Below the pieces are notes generated by a model. It was not told the DNA's origin. It did not search any database and saw only the letters and a program-made list of their open reading frames with translations. The position numbers were made by a program, and so were the translations under genes. A stretch of DNA of 64,000 nucleotides from Rhynchonema sp. JSB1_4 (lineage: Eukaryota > Nematoda > Chromadorea > Monhysterida > Xyalidae): positions 1 to 64,000 of the forward strand of contig JASAMV010001632.1 of NCBI GenBank assembly GCA_030248065.1. The letters run 5' to 3'. Positions 47,078-58,490 of this stretch are shown in pieces; the stretch's first letter is position 1, and every line of letters starts with the position of its first letter.

Positions 47078-47370
47078 ACTTACCACACTATACCGTAAAA
47101 ACCTAAATAGAAGGGGGGCTCTATTAACTCACTGACCCCATTTTGGGGGGCTCTATTACGGGGGGGGCTCTATTCCGGGGGGGCCTCTATTAATTCACTG
47201 ACCCGAACCTGAAAAAAATTGTTCCCAGAAATAGCCCCAAAAAGCCCTAAAAAGGGGTTTGAAAGGATGTTTTTTCCCTTGTAATCGCTTTTATTCGTGT
47301 CTATTCGTCAATAAGAGGCGTATTATGTGCTCTGAACGAACAACAAACGTGCATGAGTGTACCTGTGCAG

Positions 47371-48214
47371 CAGTGTAGTTCCTGGTCCGGAGGGGGAACA
47401 GGCGGTACTATACTTGCGGGCCGGAAAAAAAACCGTTTTTTTTTCCGGACAAAAACCGAAAAAAAACCGTTTTTTTCCGAGGCCCGGAAAAATACGTTTT
47501 TATTTTTCCGGAAATTTTTCCAAGTGGCAACTTTTGGAAAAAAAAACCGTTTTTTTCCAAAATTTTCCGAAATATTTTCAAAGGGGACGAAAGGATGTTG
47601 TCAAAATCAATGTAAATCGGTGCTAAACAGTTCAAAATGAGCACTTTTTAATCTCCAACTGCATTTTTAGCCTGTTTCAGGCCATTTCCCGACAAAATTT
47701 TCTCCAAAATAGGCGTTTTTGGACCATGGGTATCCTTAAGTACTGGAAAAATATTTGGAAAAAAAGCGGTTTTTTTTTCCGGAAAAAAACGGTTTTTTTC
47801 CAAAGATATATTTTGCGGAAAAATACGCAAGTATAGGCGGTACCCCCCTTTTTTTCGGAGGGGGAACAGACGTACCCACCTGGGGGGGGAAGGGGGGGAC
47901 GGACCTGGAAGGGGGGGGGAGGACCCAAATTTGGAGATAAGTGATTTTTTGAGGTCGAAAATTTGGCTCATTTTTGCCCCTTTTTGGAAAAAAATCTCAA
48001 TAAAAAGGGTATTTTGGCGAGTTTTGACAACATTGACCTAAAAATCACTCATTTTATGCCTAAAAATGCCTATTTTAGGCCAAAATTTGCCTATTTTAGG
48101 TAAAAATTGGGGGAGCAGACGTACCCGGAGGGGGAACAGTGGGGCAGGCGTACCATGGAGGGGGAACAGACGTACCCGAGGGGGGGACCCCCCTCCCCCC
48201 CAGGAACTACACTG
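47371..48214. mobile_element. hAT-like MITE family CAGTGTAGTTCC, copy 3
   Basis: The ends are CAGTGTAGTTCCTGG and CCAGGAACTACACTG. The perfect 8-bp duplication is CTGTGCAG (47363-47370 and 48215-48222). GGGGGAACAGACGTACCC motifs take the place of the copy 1 variant. It lies within about 10 bp of the host position used by copy 1. Confidence 0.92.
47409..47835. mobile_element. hAT-like MITE with TATACTTGCG ends, nested
   Basis: Terminal repeats TATACTTGCG and CGCAAGTATA are exact. The perfect 8-bp duplication is GGCGGTAC (47401-47408 and 47836-47843). AAAAACCGTTTTTTTCCGG-like subterminal sequence occurs on both sides. Confidence 0.88.
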
Positions 48215-48376
48215 CTGTGCAGTGCACCACTATCAAGCCTTAATACACTACTGTATAGGGGATGTTACTTGGGGGGGCTCTATTCCGGGGGGCTCTATTA
48301 ATTCACTTACCCTTTTTGGGGGGGCTGTATTACGGGGGGCTCTATTCCGGGGGGCTGTATTTAGGTTTTTACGGTA

Positions 48377-49233
48377 TGCTGTACCTTGATTTTTGGCGAT
48401 TCCCCCTACCATCCATCTATCGTCAACAAGTTTGGGTCGACCCCCCAGATTTCGGACTTGGGTCATCTATCTATCGTCAACACGTTTCGGGTCTCCATCC
48501 TAATCTATCTATCGTTAACACCCTGGCCCGGCCCTGTCTGGCCTGGCCAAGTACTACACTGCCTATGCCTAAAAGAACGCTTTTTCAGACATAAATCGCG
48601 CGCTGCGCGCGAAATTACCGTTTTAGAGTACATTTTCATCGATATTTAGACCTGAAAATTTTTGTTGACCCGGTGAACAGAAACCGAATCACAAAAAACA
48701 TAAACATGGTTCCCCAAGAAAATTTTGGAAACATTGGCTCTTTGGACGATTTTTTTCCTCTGACCCCAAAATCGGGCCGGGCCGGGCCGGAGTTTTGGTC
48801 AGTCGGGCCGGGCCGGGCCGAGGTTACCCGGCCCGATCCTAATCACACTACGTTCATGTTCCACGTGTCTCCACAACAAGGAAGAGAATGCCAACGCGTT
48901 GTCTCTAATCTTTGGCATTAACATGCGGAGGAGCAGACCGGAAACGCCTGCACGTGCTCAATACCACCCATTAATGACATGATCGATAGTGGTCAGTTAT
49001 AACGATTATAGTATTTATCCCAATCGCTTTTAGCGTTTATTTACAAATATAAATGTCTGTATAGGTCACATCGCAACACAAATGAAAAGATTGACGAGAA
49101 TGAAAACCAAACAATCATGGATTGTGTTATCATGCTCAGTGGCCTTATCATCAGTGAGCAAGATATGAAAATATATGATGGCTATGTATAATAACAACAG
49201 GTGGATGGTAGAAACGTGGTTGTGAACTGTGAC
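48377..49233. other. Intergenic repeats
   Basis: TCTATCGTCAACA repeats to 48520, then a CAGTGTAGTA-type end (48549-48562, inverted), a GC palindrome at 48597 and GGGCCGG motifs at 48773-48835 ending CCCGATCCTAATC. No gene seen. Confidence 0.45.
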
Positions 49234-49670
49234 CTAATGTCGGTATGTCTCACTGTCTACTTTTTCACAGCAGTTTCCCGAAATGGATAATAATAGCCCG
49301 GTGGTTCTGGCAATGGGCATCGAACGATCTTGGTTGGCAGATACCTTCGGCTTTGAAATCGGCGACAGAAATAGTACCAACACGATTGGGCCGTTTGAGC
49401 CAACTGACGGCAGAATCTTTCGAGTTTCGTCAACGTCGACGGCGACGCTGAATTGCCAGGTACCAGCATCTGTAAACGTATGTTTTTTTAAAAATTGTGA
49501 AACTTAGCGCTAATCAAGCCGAGTGTCATCAAATTTGGTCGACCCACTGCCCAAGTATCGCCATTTGCGATCAAATCACGATTTGCAGGTTCCTTATCGA
49601 AGTCGTCGTTCACTGCACCAACAGAGTGCACACACAAGCACACGAACAGCAGAATAGCAAATTGATGCAT
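49234..49670 (-). CDS. Possible small secreted protein, unidentified
   Basis: A tentative two-exon model (49544-49670 and 49234-49469) encodes about 120 residues. It begins with a clear signal peptide (MHQFAILLFVCLCVHSVGA), followed by acidic sequence (NDDFDKEPANRDL). After the join comes AGTWQFSVAVDVDETRK and a hydrophobic stretch. The reading phases match across the join, but the donor (G/GTCGAC) is not consensus. I do not recognise the family. The same DNA has long open frames on both strands, so only the signal-peptide exon is moderately supported. It lies downstream of, and in the same orientation as, the GPCR gene. Confidence 0.35.
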
Positions 49671-50141
49671 GACGATCAAAAAACTGTTCTGTGAAAATTG
49701 TCCTGAAAAGTTTCGTTTTTTACACAAAAAACAACACTGCTTTATAACAGTCACTGTTTTGTATGCATAGTCAAGTCCATAGGATCGTTTATCGATTTCT
49801 GATCAACTGTTGCTGATTTATTTCCGAGCAGTTTGCCTGCCATTTAATTCAGTCACTGTTCAATACCTACAGTACGTTTGTTCAATTCCTGACGCTAAAT
49901 CAGAACGCTACAGCAAAAGAACTATACAAAATAATCCATGAAAACTCAACACGATATACGGTTCAAAAATAAATAATATATAAAATAGCCATATGAAATG
50001 AACTTTTTAACCTACATAGGAAAATAGTCGAAATATGCGAAACAAGTCCTTTCAAACTTGGCGGTCGTGTTAGTCAGTCTGATCAGTCTTGCAAGATCGG
50101 AACGTATGGAAAGTTTGACACCGGCATGAATGTAATTGCAT

Positions 50142-53100
50142 TCACACAGGGTCAGCGCCCTGTGATACTATCTCCACCAATCGTATATCTCCGTGTTCGG
50201 TTTCACTTCGCTTGATCGCCCCAGCCTCATCGCTAATGCCAAACTCGATTTCGGTGGTAACGAAGCTCATCAGCCGATCAACAGCCATCTGCGTCAACAT
50301 TCGCTCGCTGTCCGCTGGCTATAACAACGACCGAAAGTGGCTGGCTTGCGTTGTCACCCAATGACAGGTCAAGTTTGTTGGGGATCATTAGTCCAAAAGG
50401 AGTGGCCTGGTCAGTTATCAATTCCACATCACTCTACGCACGATTCGTTCTTGTACAAAAGTGAGGCACGATCCAAGCGAATTTATACTGTATGATAGAT
50501 TGAGATTGAATATTGGTCGTACAATGACTTTATAAAAATTGGTCAATTCTTTTTCCTGAATCGTGAAGCAGGAAAGTGACGGGGCAGTGACGTTGCGTTG
50601 CACAATCACACACAAAGAATGCAGTAAAATGTTTCAGACCCGCGGGTGCTCTGCTCGATTATTTTCAGATGAAAATGTTTTGTGAGAATCACAAATGGCA
50701 CAGTGGCTAAGAAATGTCTTTTTCTCACATGAAGTGTTGACATATAATGAAGTGTTGTCCTCGGACCGCTAAGAGTGATTGAACGTGAAAATCAGGATTG
50801 AATTGATGAACTTTTATATGATCATTGTGCGACCAATACCTTCCTGCCAATTATATATCTCACACCTCAATCGCATCGCAGTATCTCTCTCTCTGCACAT
50901 CCAACGTTATCTCCAATTGTTGTCTGAACGCACGCCAGTCCGTCAGTCCGATGTGCACATTGCACGTGTGATGCACGCGCCCAACGTCACGCAGTTGTTG
51001 CCTTGTGCTCAACAGGGCAGACTCGTCTCCCAACTCCATGTTCGCTGTTAAATCGTCTGCAAACACACGCATTCGCTGACATGTATGTAATAATGTATAC
51101 TCTCTTGCATATCAAATTTATTGATCGCTCAGTCCAGACCGGTCGAATCTTTCGAAATTTTCCAATACTTCAAGATTAACTTATGCCCCCGATTCCGAGC
51201 AACGTGACAGTTGCTCCCACGCAACTTTTACGCTGGTCAAAACCTGTGGCAGAATAAATTTCGGGAAATCCATGTGGTCACACACATGACAAGTAGTCTG
51301 AAAGGTTGATCGTAAGACATTAGCACAACCGAACCAGCAAACCGACCAATGAGCCCGGTGACCAGTTTTCCCACTCGTTCATAATCTTGTTCCTCGAGTT
51401 TCGTAGCCAAGAGTGATTCGTGCAAGCTGTTGCCAGCGGGCATCGCGGGTCGTGCTTGTTTCAAGAAGTTGTAGCCAAATCGATTCTTTTCCGGTGCGTT
51501 CACCCAACGACAACGCAGCGCCTTGGCCTTGGGCGGACTCAGTTGACTCAACTTTGACAGTACCGGGATCTGGCCGCTGCCCCGTGTCTGCAAGATGTTA
51601 TTACCTATTCGTTCAGTCGAAATCATTTCAACAGGGAGGGCTATAGCTCTGTACGACTACGGATGAGCGACAATCGACAAGGCAAAGGCAATCTTTACTT
51701 GATGGGTGTTTACTCAACAGGTGTGCTCACTCAACGGAAAGTTGCCATAATGCTTTGTCGTGTAGCCCAACCGTGGGTGTGTGTACGTACATAGTCGTGC
51801 CGTGTCCTCAACGTTGAAGTGTCGCCAACCGATTTGTGTCCGCCATTGGCGGTCGTGTCATTGGTGGGTGTGGCATGCGCGTGTCGTGTCCACACGCCAA
51901 ATATGATCCAATTGGTTGCGCTGTGCAACATCACCAACGCGTTGCTCAGCTCGTCCAGATACAACACCCAAACCCATTCATGTTCGGAATCAAGGTGTAG
52001 GATTTCGTTGCGAACACGCACTAATTGACGCACCAACAACGCGGTGTTCGTGAGCAGGTACTTGACGATGGCCATCTGTAACTAATCATTTGGAAGTATA
52101 AATATGCCATGTCGTGATGTGTTAGGCAAAAAGCCTGAAATCATTGATCGAGCTGTCACGAACAGGTAAGCCGCATAACATTTGGGTGATGCACCACACC
52201 TACGGTTCTACAAGCTAAGCAAAGGCAACTTTTACACTGGTCAAGGTAGGGGCTCCACCACAACCGTCAAATGCGGGCCAACCACATAATGCCTTTCACA
52301 ACCGACCCTGTCTGTTTCATGAAACACACAATTGTCACGAGCGAAACATCACCCAACCCACCATCAATATCAACTGTGCTCTGTGTGACACGGAAGCGCG
52401 ATGCGAGTCCATACGCGAATGGTGTATCTGCCACAACGTGCACGCACCGACTGCCGACATCATCAGAAATGGCAGCGGACAGAACAAAAACAAGTTGGGA
52501 ATCAGGTACAACACTGCAACAGTCAAATCGTTGTTTGATCATTTCGGATGAATGTACACATCTTCGAATTGCCATGTGCATGATAACAAGTGCACGTGCA
52601 AAGATGATAGAAGTCTGCGCACTTTTACATTGTGAGAAAAATGACGGCAAAATGGGACAGCTCGCTCGGACGTTCTGATCACATGCCACCCATGTAACAT
52701 CACAGCAACAATTCCTTGCCAATCAACACTAGTCGACAAACTGACCCAAATAGACGACGAGATCGGGGGCCAACTGGAATCGTTGCACCATCACTGTCAA
52801 CTGGTCGATATCGGGGTCGACACATTGTACGAGTGTGGTGGTGCACAGGTCACGCACCACGTGCACAACAGTGCACACACCACCGATTAGGGAGAGCACA
52901 CGCACCACAGACGGCAGACGTGCGTAGCTGGTGTGGCGCGAGAATGGCTGCACGATGAAATACAGCCTGCGCAATGCAAACTTTGTGTGCTGTTTTCACA
53001 GACGCGTCAGCAGGAGCGAATATAGGGGGCGCACCCCTGTACGCAGCGCCGCCCTCCGGCCAGTCCAAAGAAGGAACAACGACCCCTAAATCGTGACATT

Positions 53101-54006
53101 TTCATTAAAAATGGCTTGCGCTTTCGCGTTGGATAGGCACGTTTTTCGTGAATTCAGTTAGAAATTCCTATGTACTCCAAATTTTCGCGCGCTACGCGCG
53201 CCTTCATCTTACTGTGCATCAGTACTTTAACAACGGCCAATTTGGAACAAGCACCAGATAAAAATGATGTTCAGTCCGTAGTGCCCCCCTTAAATTTGGG
53301 CCTAGGTACGCCCGTATGCATCAGTCTGCGCCATCGCTATGTAAGGCCGAATTCACAACGCATGCGCATTTGCGCGTCAACCTGGCTGCGTGCTGACGCG
53401 CATGCATTGTGAAGCCCGCCTACGCAGCAGGGACGTGGCAGGTGGACACACGACAACACGTACCACTCCTAGGTCACCGTAACCGTCTCCATAACCGACC
53501 GCTCGGCGGAGAACACAATCAACATCCACAGCGACGTGGACACAGCTGCGTGTTGCACTGGTTGCACCATGTATCGTATGTATGCTGTTGCACCGTACTG
53601 ACGTTGGTAGCCGTGGGACAGGTACGAGGGCAGACATGACAGGAAGGACAGCATTAATAGGCTATCGCTCAATCCTTGCGCACGCATGTAACTGAAAAAC
53701 TACAATTGTTGCTATTATTAGCAGGGCCAGCACGATCAGACAAAGCTTATGCGATGTTTCAACATCGAGCACGAACCAAACAAAGCGTTTGCCAACAGTG
53801 ACCGAGTTGCGGATGAGTCTGTGTGCACAGCAGTAGCCCAAAATGCCAAATGTACAAATTGTCGGGTACAGAAACACATTGATGAAATACATAAATCGAC
53901 GGTACTGCTCAATAACAGGCGGTACAATCGAATCATTTATGCAAATCGGTTCTGGACTGCCGTACCTGTAGTAGTCTCGTATCTGTGCTTTCAGCGAGTT
54001 GTCCAT
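50142..54006 (-). CDS. Rhodopsin-family (class A) peptide-type GPCR
   Basis: A seven-helix receptor in the plasma membrane. Seven exons join in frame on the minus strand: 53803-54006, 53500-53699, 52746-52966, 52362-52513, 51791-52075, 51363-51587 and 50142-50318. They encode about 487 residues. TM1 is in FLYPTICTFGILGYCC, TM2 in SDSLLMLSFLSCLPSYL and TM3 in SLWMLIVFSAERLYFI. The DRY motif is altered to ERL. TM4 is in RVLSLIGGVCTVVHVV, TM5 in LYLIPNLFLFCPLPFLMM, TM6 in LILMMAIVKYLLTNTALLV, and TM7 in LSNALVMLHSATNWIIFGVW, with an NPxxY-like SATNWIIF. A long cytoplasmic tail follows. The TM3/TM7 pattern resembles invertebrate FMRFamide-type receptors, but no ligand can be assigned. The start is uncertain (ATG at 54006 or 54093). 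Short TTGGTCGCACAATGA MITEs lie in intron 6. Confidence 0.75.
50515..50848. mobile_element. TTGGTCGCACAATGA-family MITE, single copy
   Basis: The ends are TATTGGTCGTACAATGACTT and ATCATTGTGCGACCAATA, a terminal inverted repeat of about 17 bp flanked by TA. It is 334 bp long and lies within GPCR intron 6. It is the simplest copy of this family and defines the unit of the palindrome at 55124-55686. Confidence 0.8.
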
Positions 54007-54710
54007 GCCTTTCTGCAAATGATGTATTTTGGTGCTCCTGGTTTCAGTCGGGTCGAGTTCCCAATGATTTTGCCACTTAACAAAATATCTCATGAACCTG
54101 TCCTATATGTTCGCATTGCCATTCTGTTTGTTATGCTGGTGCCAATTAACCATCGATGCTAACTTTTTCACATCTGTGTTTTGTCAATACTCAGATTGCG
54201 CCTTTACGCCTCTCACGCACAATTCTCCAGACTTGGATGATTATTTCCTCATTAGTAACACCGCGAACAGCCACGGATTGCAGTTTTCGAAACGTATGTA
54301 ATATCCGCGTACAGGTAACGCTTGCACAAAAATAATGAAACCAATTAATTGCCTTCCATCAGTGCTTGTTCTTCATCATCTGTTTCTTGCAGAAATCTGG
54401 GTATTCCCGTTATCTTCTCTTGTGTTTCAATCGGGTGCTTGAATTGATTTTCTTTTGCAATAGGGATGTCAAGCAAGTGAAAATCATTAAAACGAAAAAT
54501 GATAAGCCAGCAGCAGACGATGTTTTGATGCTTTGAATGCTGCTGATGAACATTTACGATATGTTCAGTGACTCAAATTACTTTGTTCACAAATCGTAAA
54601 CTGATCCAGCCAAACACCAAACAACACTGCATCTTTGGCTGTGTGGTATGAGAGTGGAAGTGTATTTTCATATTTATAATACTAACGCTTACATTTAGCA
54701 TAGCAGTGTG
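54007..54710. other. Upstream region of the GPCR gene
   Basis: Non-repeat sequence with no gene that I can support. It may hold the promoter or a 5' exon of the GPCR. Confidence 0.35.
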
Positions 54711-54880
54711 CAGGGTTGAAAAAAGAAATTTTTTTATTAACGAGTTTTTAAAAAAAAATTTTTTTTTGATTTTTTTTTTGACGAAAATTTTTTTATAAAA
54801 AAAAGTTAGAAAATGAATTTTCAGGTATAAAAAATAATAAAATCGATACAACATATTTTTCAAAAATTGAAAAATTTTCG
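54711..54880. mobile_element. CAGGGTTGAAAAAA element, one end only
   Basis: CAGGGTTGAAAAAAG followed by A/T runs matches the left end of the complete element at 60862-61999. No matching right end is found nearby. Confidence 0.55.
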
Positions 54881-55123
54881 CCTGAGACCCAACTTGTGTG
54901 GTGACACCCGTTAGTATTGTGCAGATTCTATGGTCTCCGACCAGTCTGAGGTTGATGTTGACCAACGATGTTACTCTAATGTATTGTAGCATGCAATACA
55001 ACGTATTTTAATGCATCCAATGCCGTATATCTGGTATACGACCATTAAAACATCGATTACAGCCCAAATCTTGCGTGTCAGATCGACTTTGCGCGCCCGG
55101 TTTTGCACCAGACTTGCATATAC

Positions 55124-55686
55124 TGGTCCACAATGACTTTATAAGAATTGGTCAAATTTTTTCCTGAATCGCAAAGCAGGCTAGTGACGGGGCAATGACG
55201 TTGCGTTGCGCGATCACACACAAAACATGTAGTAAAGAGAATGTTTCAGACCTGCGGCAACGTGGTTGATCTGCTAGATTATTTTCAGCTGAAAATGTTT
55301 TGTGAGAATCACAAATAGCACAGTAGTTAAGAGTGACTGAACGTGAAAATCAGGATTGATTTTGATGAATTCTTGTATGGTCATTGTACGACCAATATAC
55401 ATGTGTAGTATTGGTCGCACAATGGCTATATAAGAATTCATCAAATGAATCCTGATTTTCACGTTCAGTCACTCTTAACCACTGTGCTATTTGTGATTCT
55501 CACAAAACATTTTCACCTGAAAATAATCCAGCAGATCAACCACGTTGCCGCAGGTCTGAAACATTCTCTTTACAACGTGTTTTGCGTGCGATCGCGCAAC
55601 GCAACGTCACTGCCCCGTCACTTTCCCTCTTTGCGATTCAGGAAAAAAATTTGACCAATTCTTATAAAGTCATTGTGCGACCAATA
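55124..55686. mobile_element. Head-to-head palindrome of TTGGTCGCACAATGA MITEs
   Basis: Two copies of the 50515-50848 element lie in opposite orientation about a centre near 55403. Arms of about 275 bp differ by scattered substitutions. AATCACAAATAGCACAGT near 55307 returns inverted near 55480, and the outer ends are ACAATGACTTTATAAGAATT and its inverse. Confidence 0.85.
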
Positions 55687-55689
55687 GCA

Positions 55690-56417
55690 TGCAGTAGTAC
55701 ATTATCGGTGCCACATCACTATAAAAGACCAGCCCCGCGCATCCCTGTACGGATTTGGGGACAATACAGAGCGCCGCAGGCGCGATTTTGGAAAAATTGT
55801 CCCGTCCACAGGAAAAATGTGCCAATTTTTGGCCGAAAAAGGCCATTTCATTCAGCCCGCACTTTTTTTTTAAAAAGCAAAACTAATCAAAAAAAAATTT
55901 AAAATCCCCCTATACAACCCCCCCAGAGGGTAGAGAAAAACAAAAACACCGCTATAAAAAACCCGCTATATACGAAAGAGATAAAAAAACCCGCTTATAT
56001 ACGAAAGATAGTGATTCTACTAGAGAAAAGCTCTATATAATAGTAGGAGAGGATGGCGCCCTACATCACACAGAACCAATGTATTTGAGAATTAAAGCAC
56101 GAAGCACATAAATCACCCCACTCGGCGCGAGGAAAATAATCTTTTTTTTTGTTAAAATAATAACACCACCAAATACTTTACCTAAAACCAACCATCGTCC
56201 CCCACTACCCACTGACGGCACGGAGCAGCACGAAACCAAAAATATCAAGACTAAAATAAATACAAAAAAGAGATAATTAAACACAAAAAATACGCAACAA
56301 CGGAAGGCGAAGAGGCAAAACGTGGATCCCGAGAACGTCCTTCACGACGAGCAAACCATCATCAAACAACCGCACAAAGACGACACCCAACAGGAATAAT
56401 GTGAATAGATGACCCCC
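55690..56417. other. A-rich intergenic stretch
   Basis: It includes AGCGCCGCAGGCGCGATTTTGG at 55770-55791, shared with 61790-61811, and AC-rich sequence. No gene seen. Confidence 0.4.
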
Positions 56418-57064
56418 TACAAGAAGAAAAATGCCTGCTGTCGCGCGGCAAGAATCAGGATATGGTTCTCGGTATCATGCTGGTCGCATATAAAACACCT
56501 ATACAAGATTGTTTACTCCCCAAAGTAAAAAGATATCAGTGGTTACGCACAGGAGCAAAAGGCGACTAAAAAACATCACCGAAACAGAAGAAAAGCTTAT
56601 TTGCCAAAAAATGAGCAGGATTTAGAAAGAGGCATTGCATTCTTTTCGAAAAGTGAATTAAAAAGCGATACGCCATCAAGGAACCATATTGCGGCCAATA
56701 GCGCAATGAGGCGACGACGGCAAGCTGTCACAGGTTCGATTCGTACTAGTAACGGCATAAAGAGTGGGTAAAACGATTATGCGTTGGCCGCAATATGGTT
56801 CCTTGATGGCGTATCGCTTTTTAATTCACTTTTCGAAAAGAATGCAACGCCTCTTTCTAAATCCTGCTCATTTTTTGGCAAATAAGCTTTTCTTCTGTTT
56901 CGGTGATGTTTTTTAGTCGCCTTTTGCTCCTGTGCGTAACCACTGATATCTTTTTACTTTGGGGAGTAAACAATCTTGTATAGGTGTTTTATATGCGACC
57001 AGCATGATACCGAGAACCATATCCTGATTCTTGCCGCGCGACAGCAGGCATTTTTCTTCTTGTA
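56418..57064. repeat. Near-perfect 281-bp inverted repeat
   Basis: Arm 56418-56698 and arm 56784-57064 have equal length and are reverse complements, with one mismatch found by eye (AGGCATTGC against GCAACGCCT). The loop is 85 bp. One frame of the arm (YRCFICDQHDTENHILIL) looks like the zinc-binding C-terminus of a non-LTR retrotransposon protein, broken by stops on its upstream side. Confidence 0.9.
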
Positions 57065-57289
57065 TTTTTGTTTTATATCGAGTAAGCGCATCTTCTCATT
57101 CGGTGGACGGAAAATACATATGATCACACTGATAATTCGTTCACTATACAAAGGAATTCACTATGTAGAGGTTCACCTTGTGGTGGTTTTACTGTATTCA
57201 TGTTACTGTTTCACACCTCAATCAAGTCAGAGCTAAAAAAGCGATGTCACCATCGGTTCCCCGACCCCAGAAACATAAACAGCTGACAC

Positions 57290-58490
57290 ATTACTGCAGA
57301 TCAGATCACTATTACACTATTTATTCGCATTGATCAATACTGAGTTCCGGTTCTAGTTCCGGTTCTGGCTCCGAAAAGTTCCAGATTTAAAAACCAATGC
57401 CACCGTTGGGTCTCTCGACCCCGAAAACCTATATACCGCACGCACTGTCGTTATGATCAGGCCAGTATTGTGCGACTTATTTGCATGGATAAATACTGAG
57501 TTCCGGTTCCAGTTCCGGTTCTGGCTCCGAAGAGCTTCGGATTGAAAAGCCAATGTCACCATTAGATTTCTCGACCCCGAAAACCTATATACCGCACGCA
57601 CTGTCTTTATGATCAGACCAGTATTGTGCGACTTATTTGCTTGATAAATACTGAGTTCCGGTTCCAGTTCCGGTTCTGGCTCCGAAGAGCTCCGGATTCA
57701 AAAACCAATGTCACCATTAGATTTCTCGACCCTGAAAACCCGTGTTCCGCACCCACTGGCTTCATCATCAGAGGAGTACTGTGCGACTTAATTGCTGTGC
57801 TAAATACTGGGTTCCGGATCCAGTTCCGGTTCTGGCTCCGAAGAGTCTTTCCGGATTCAAAAGCCGATGTCTCCATTAGATTTCTCGACCCCGAAAACCT
57901 ATACACCCCACGCACCTCCCTTATACCCACCCCCCTTCCCACTCTTCCCCAAACGTCCCCTCCCCTCTCGTCTCGCTCCGAAAGCTCAAAAAGCCAACAC
58001 CAAGATTCACCCCAACCCACCCCGCACCCTGTCTTTATGATCAAACCATTATTGTGCGACTTATTTGCTTGATAAACCTACGAGTCCGGGTCCAGGTCCG
58101 GGTCGGCCCGAGAGCCTCAAAAACCAATGTCACCATTAAATTTCTCGTCCCGGAAAACCTATGTTCCGCACCCACTGTCTTTACGATCAGACCATTATTG
58201 TGTGACTTATTTGCATGGATAAGTACTCAGTTCCGGTTCCGGTTCAGGTTCTGGCTCCGGAGAGCACCGGATTCAAAAACCAATGCCACCATCAGATTTC
58301 TCGTCCCCGAAAACCTATGTTCCGCACCCACTGCGTTTACGATCAGACCATTATTGTGTGACTTATTTGCATGGATAAGCACTGAGTTCCGGTTCCAGTT
58401 CCGGTTCTAGCTCCGAAAAGAACTGGATCCAAAAACCAATGTCACCACCGAGTTTCTCGACCTTCAAAACCCCCGGTGCCGCGGCAGATT
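57290..58490. repeat. Tandem array, unit about 155 bp, ~7 copies
   Basis: TACTGAGTTCCGGTTC-like anchors lie at 57339, 57498, 57649, 57805, 58077, 58224 and 58380. Spacing is 147-159 bp except across a divergent 272-bp unit (57805-58077). Each unit contains GAGTTCCGGTTCCAGTTCCG, TTTCTCGACCCCGAAAACC and TTATTTGC. Several units are 156 bp, a multiple of three, so open frames cross units; I see no start, splice or family signal that makes it coding. Confidence 0.85.

Larger units (their letters stand above)
47091..48376. mobile_element. GGCTCTATT-family MITE carrying two nested elements
   Basis: Terminal inverted repeats TACCGTAAAAACCTAAATA and TATTTAGGTTTTTACGGTA are exact. GGGGGGCTCTATTA blocks follow both ends. 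The element at 47371-48214 is inserted, and it contains 47409-47835. No 8-bp duplication was found; a TA duplication is possible. Confidence 0.75.

Noticed and set aside
49283..49507. Plus-strand frame opposite the small secreted-protein model
   Set aside because: It lacks a partner exon and signal; the minus-strand model has a signal peptide and a phase-matched join, although it is weak itself.
57626..58410. Long plus-strand frames in the tandem array
   Set aside because: The openness follows from a repeat period near a multiple of three; the opposite strand is equally open.
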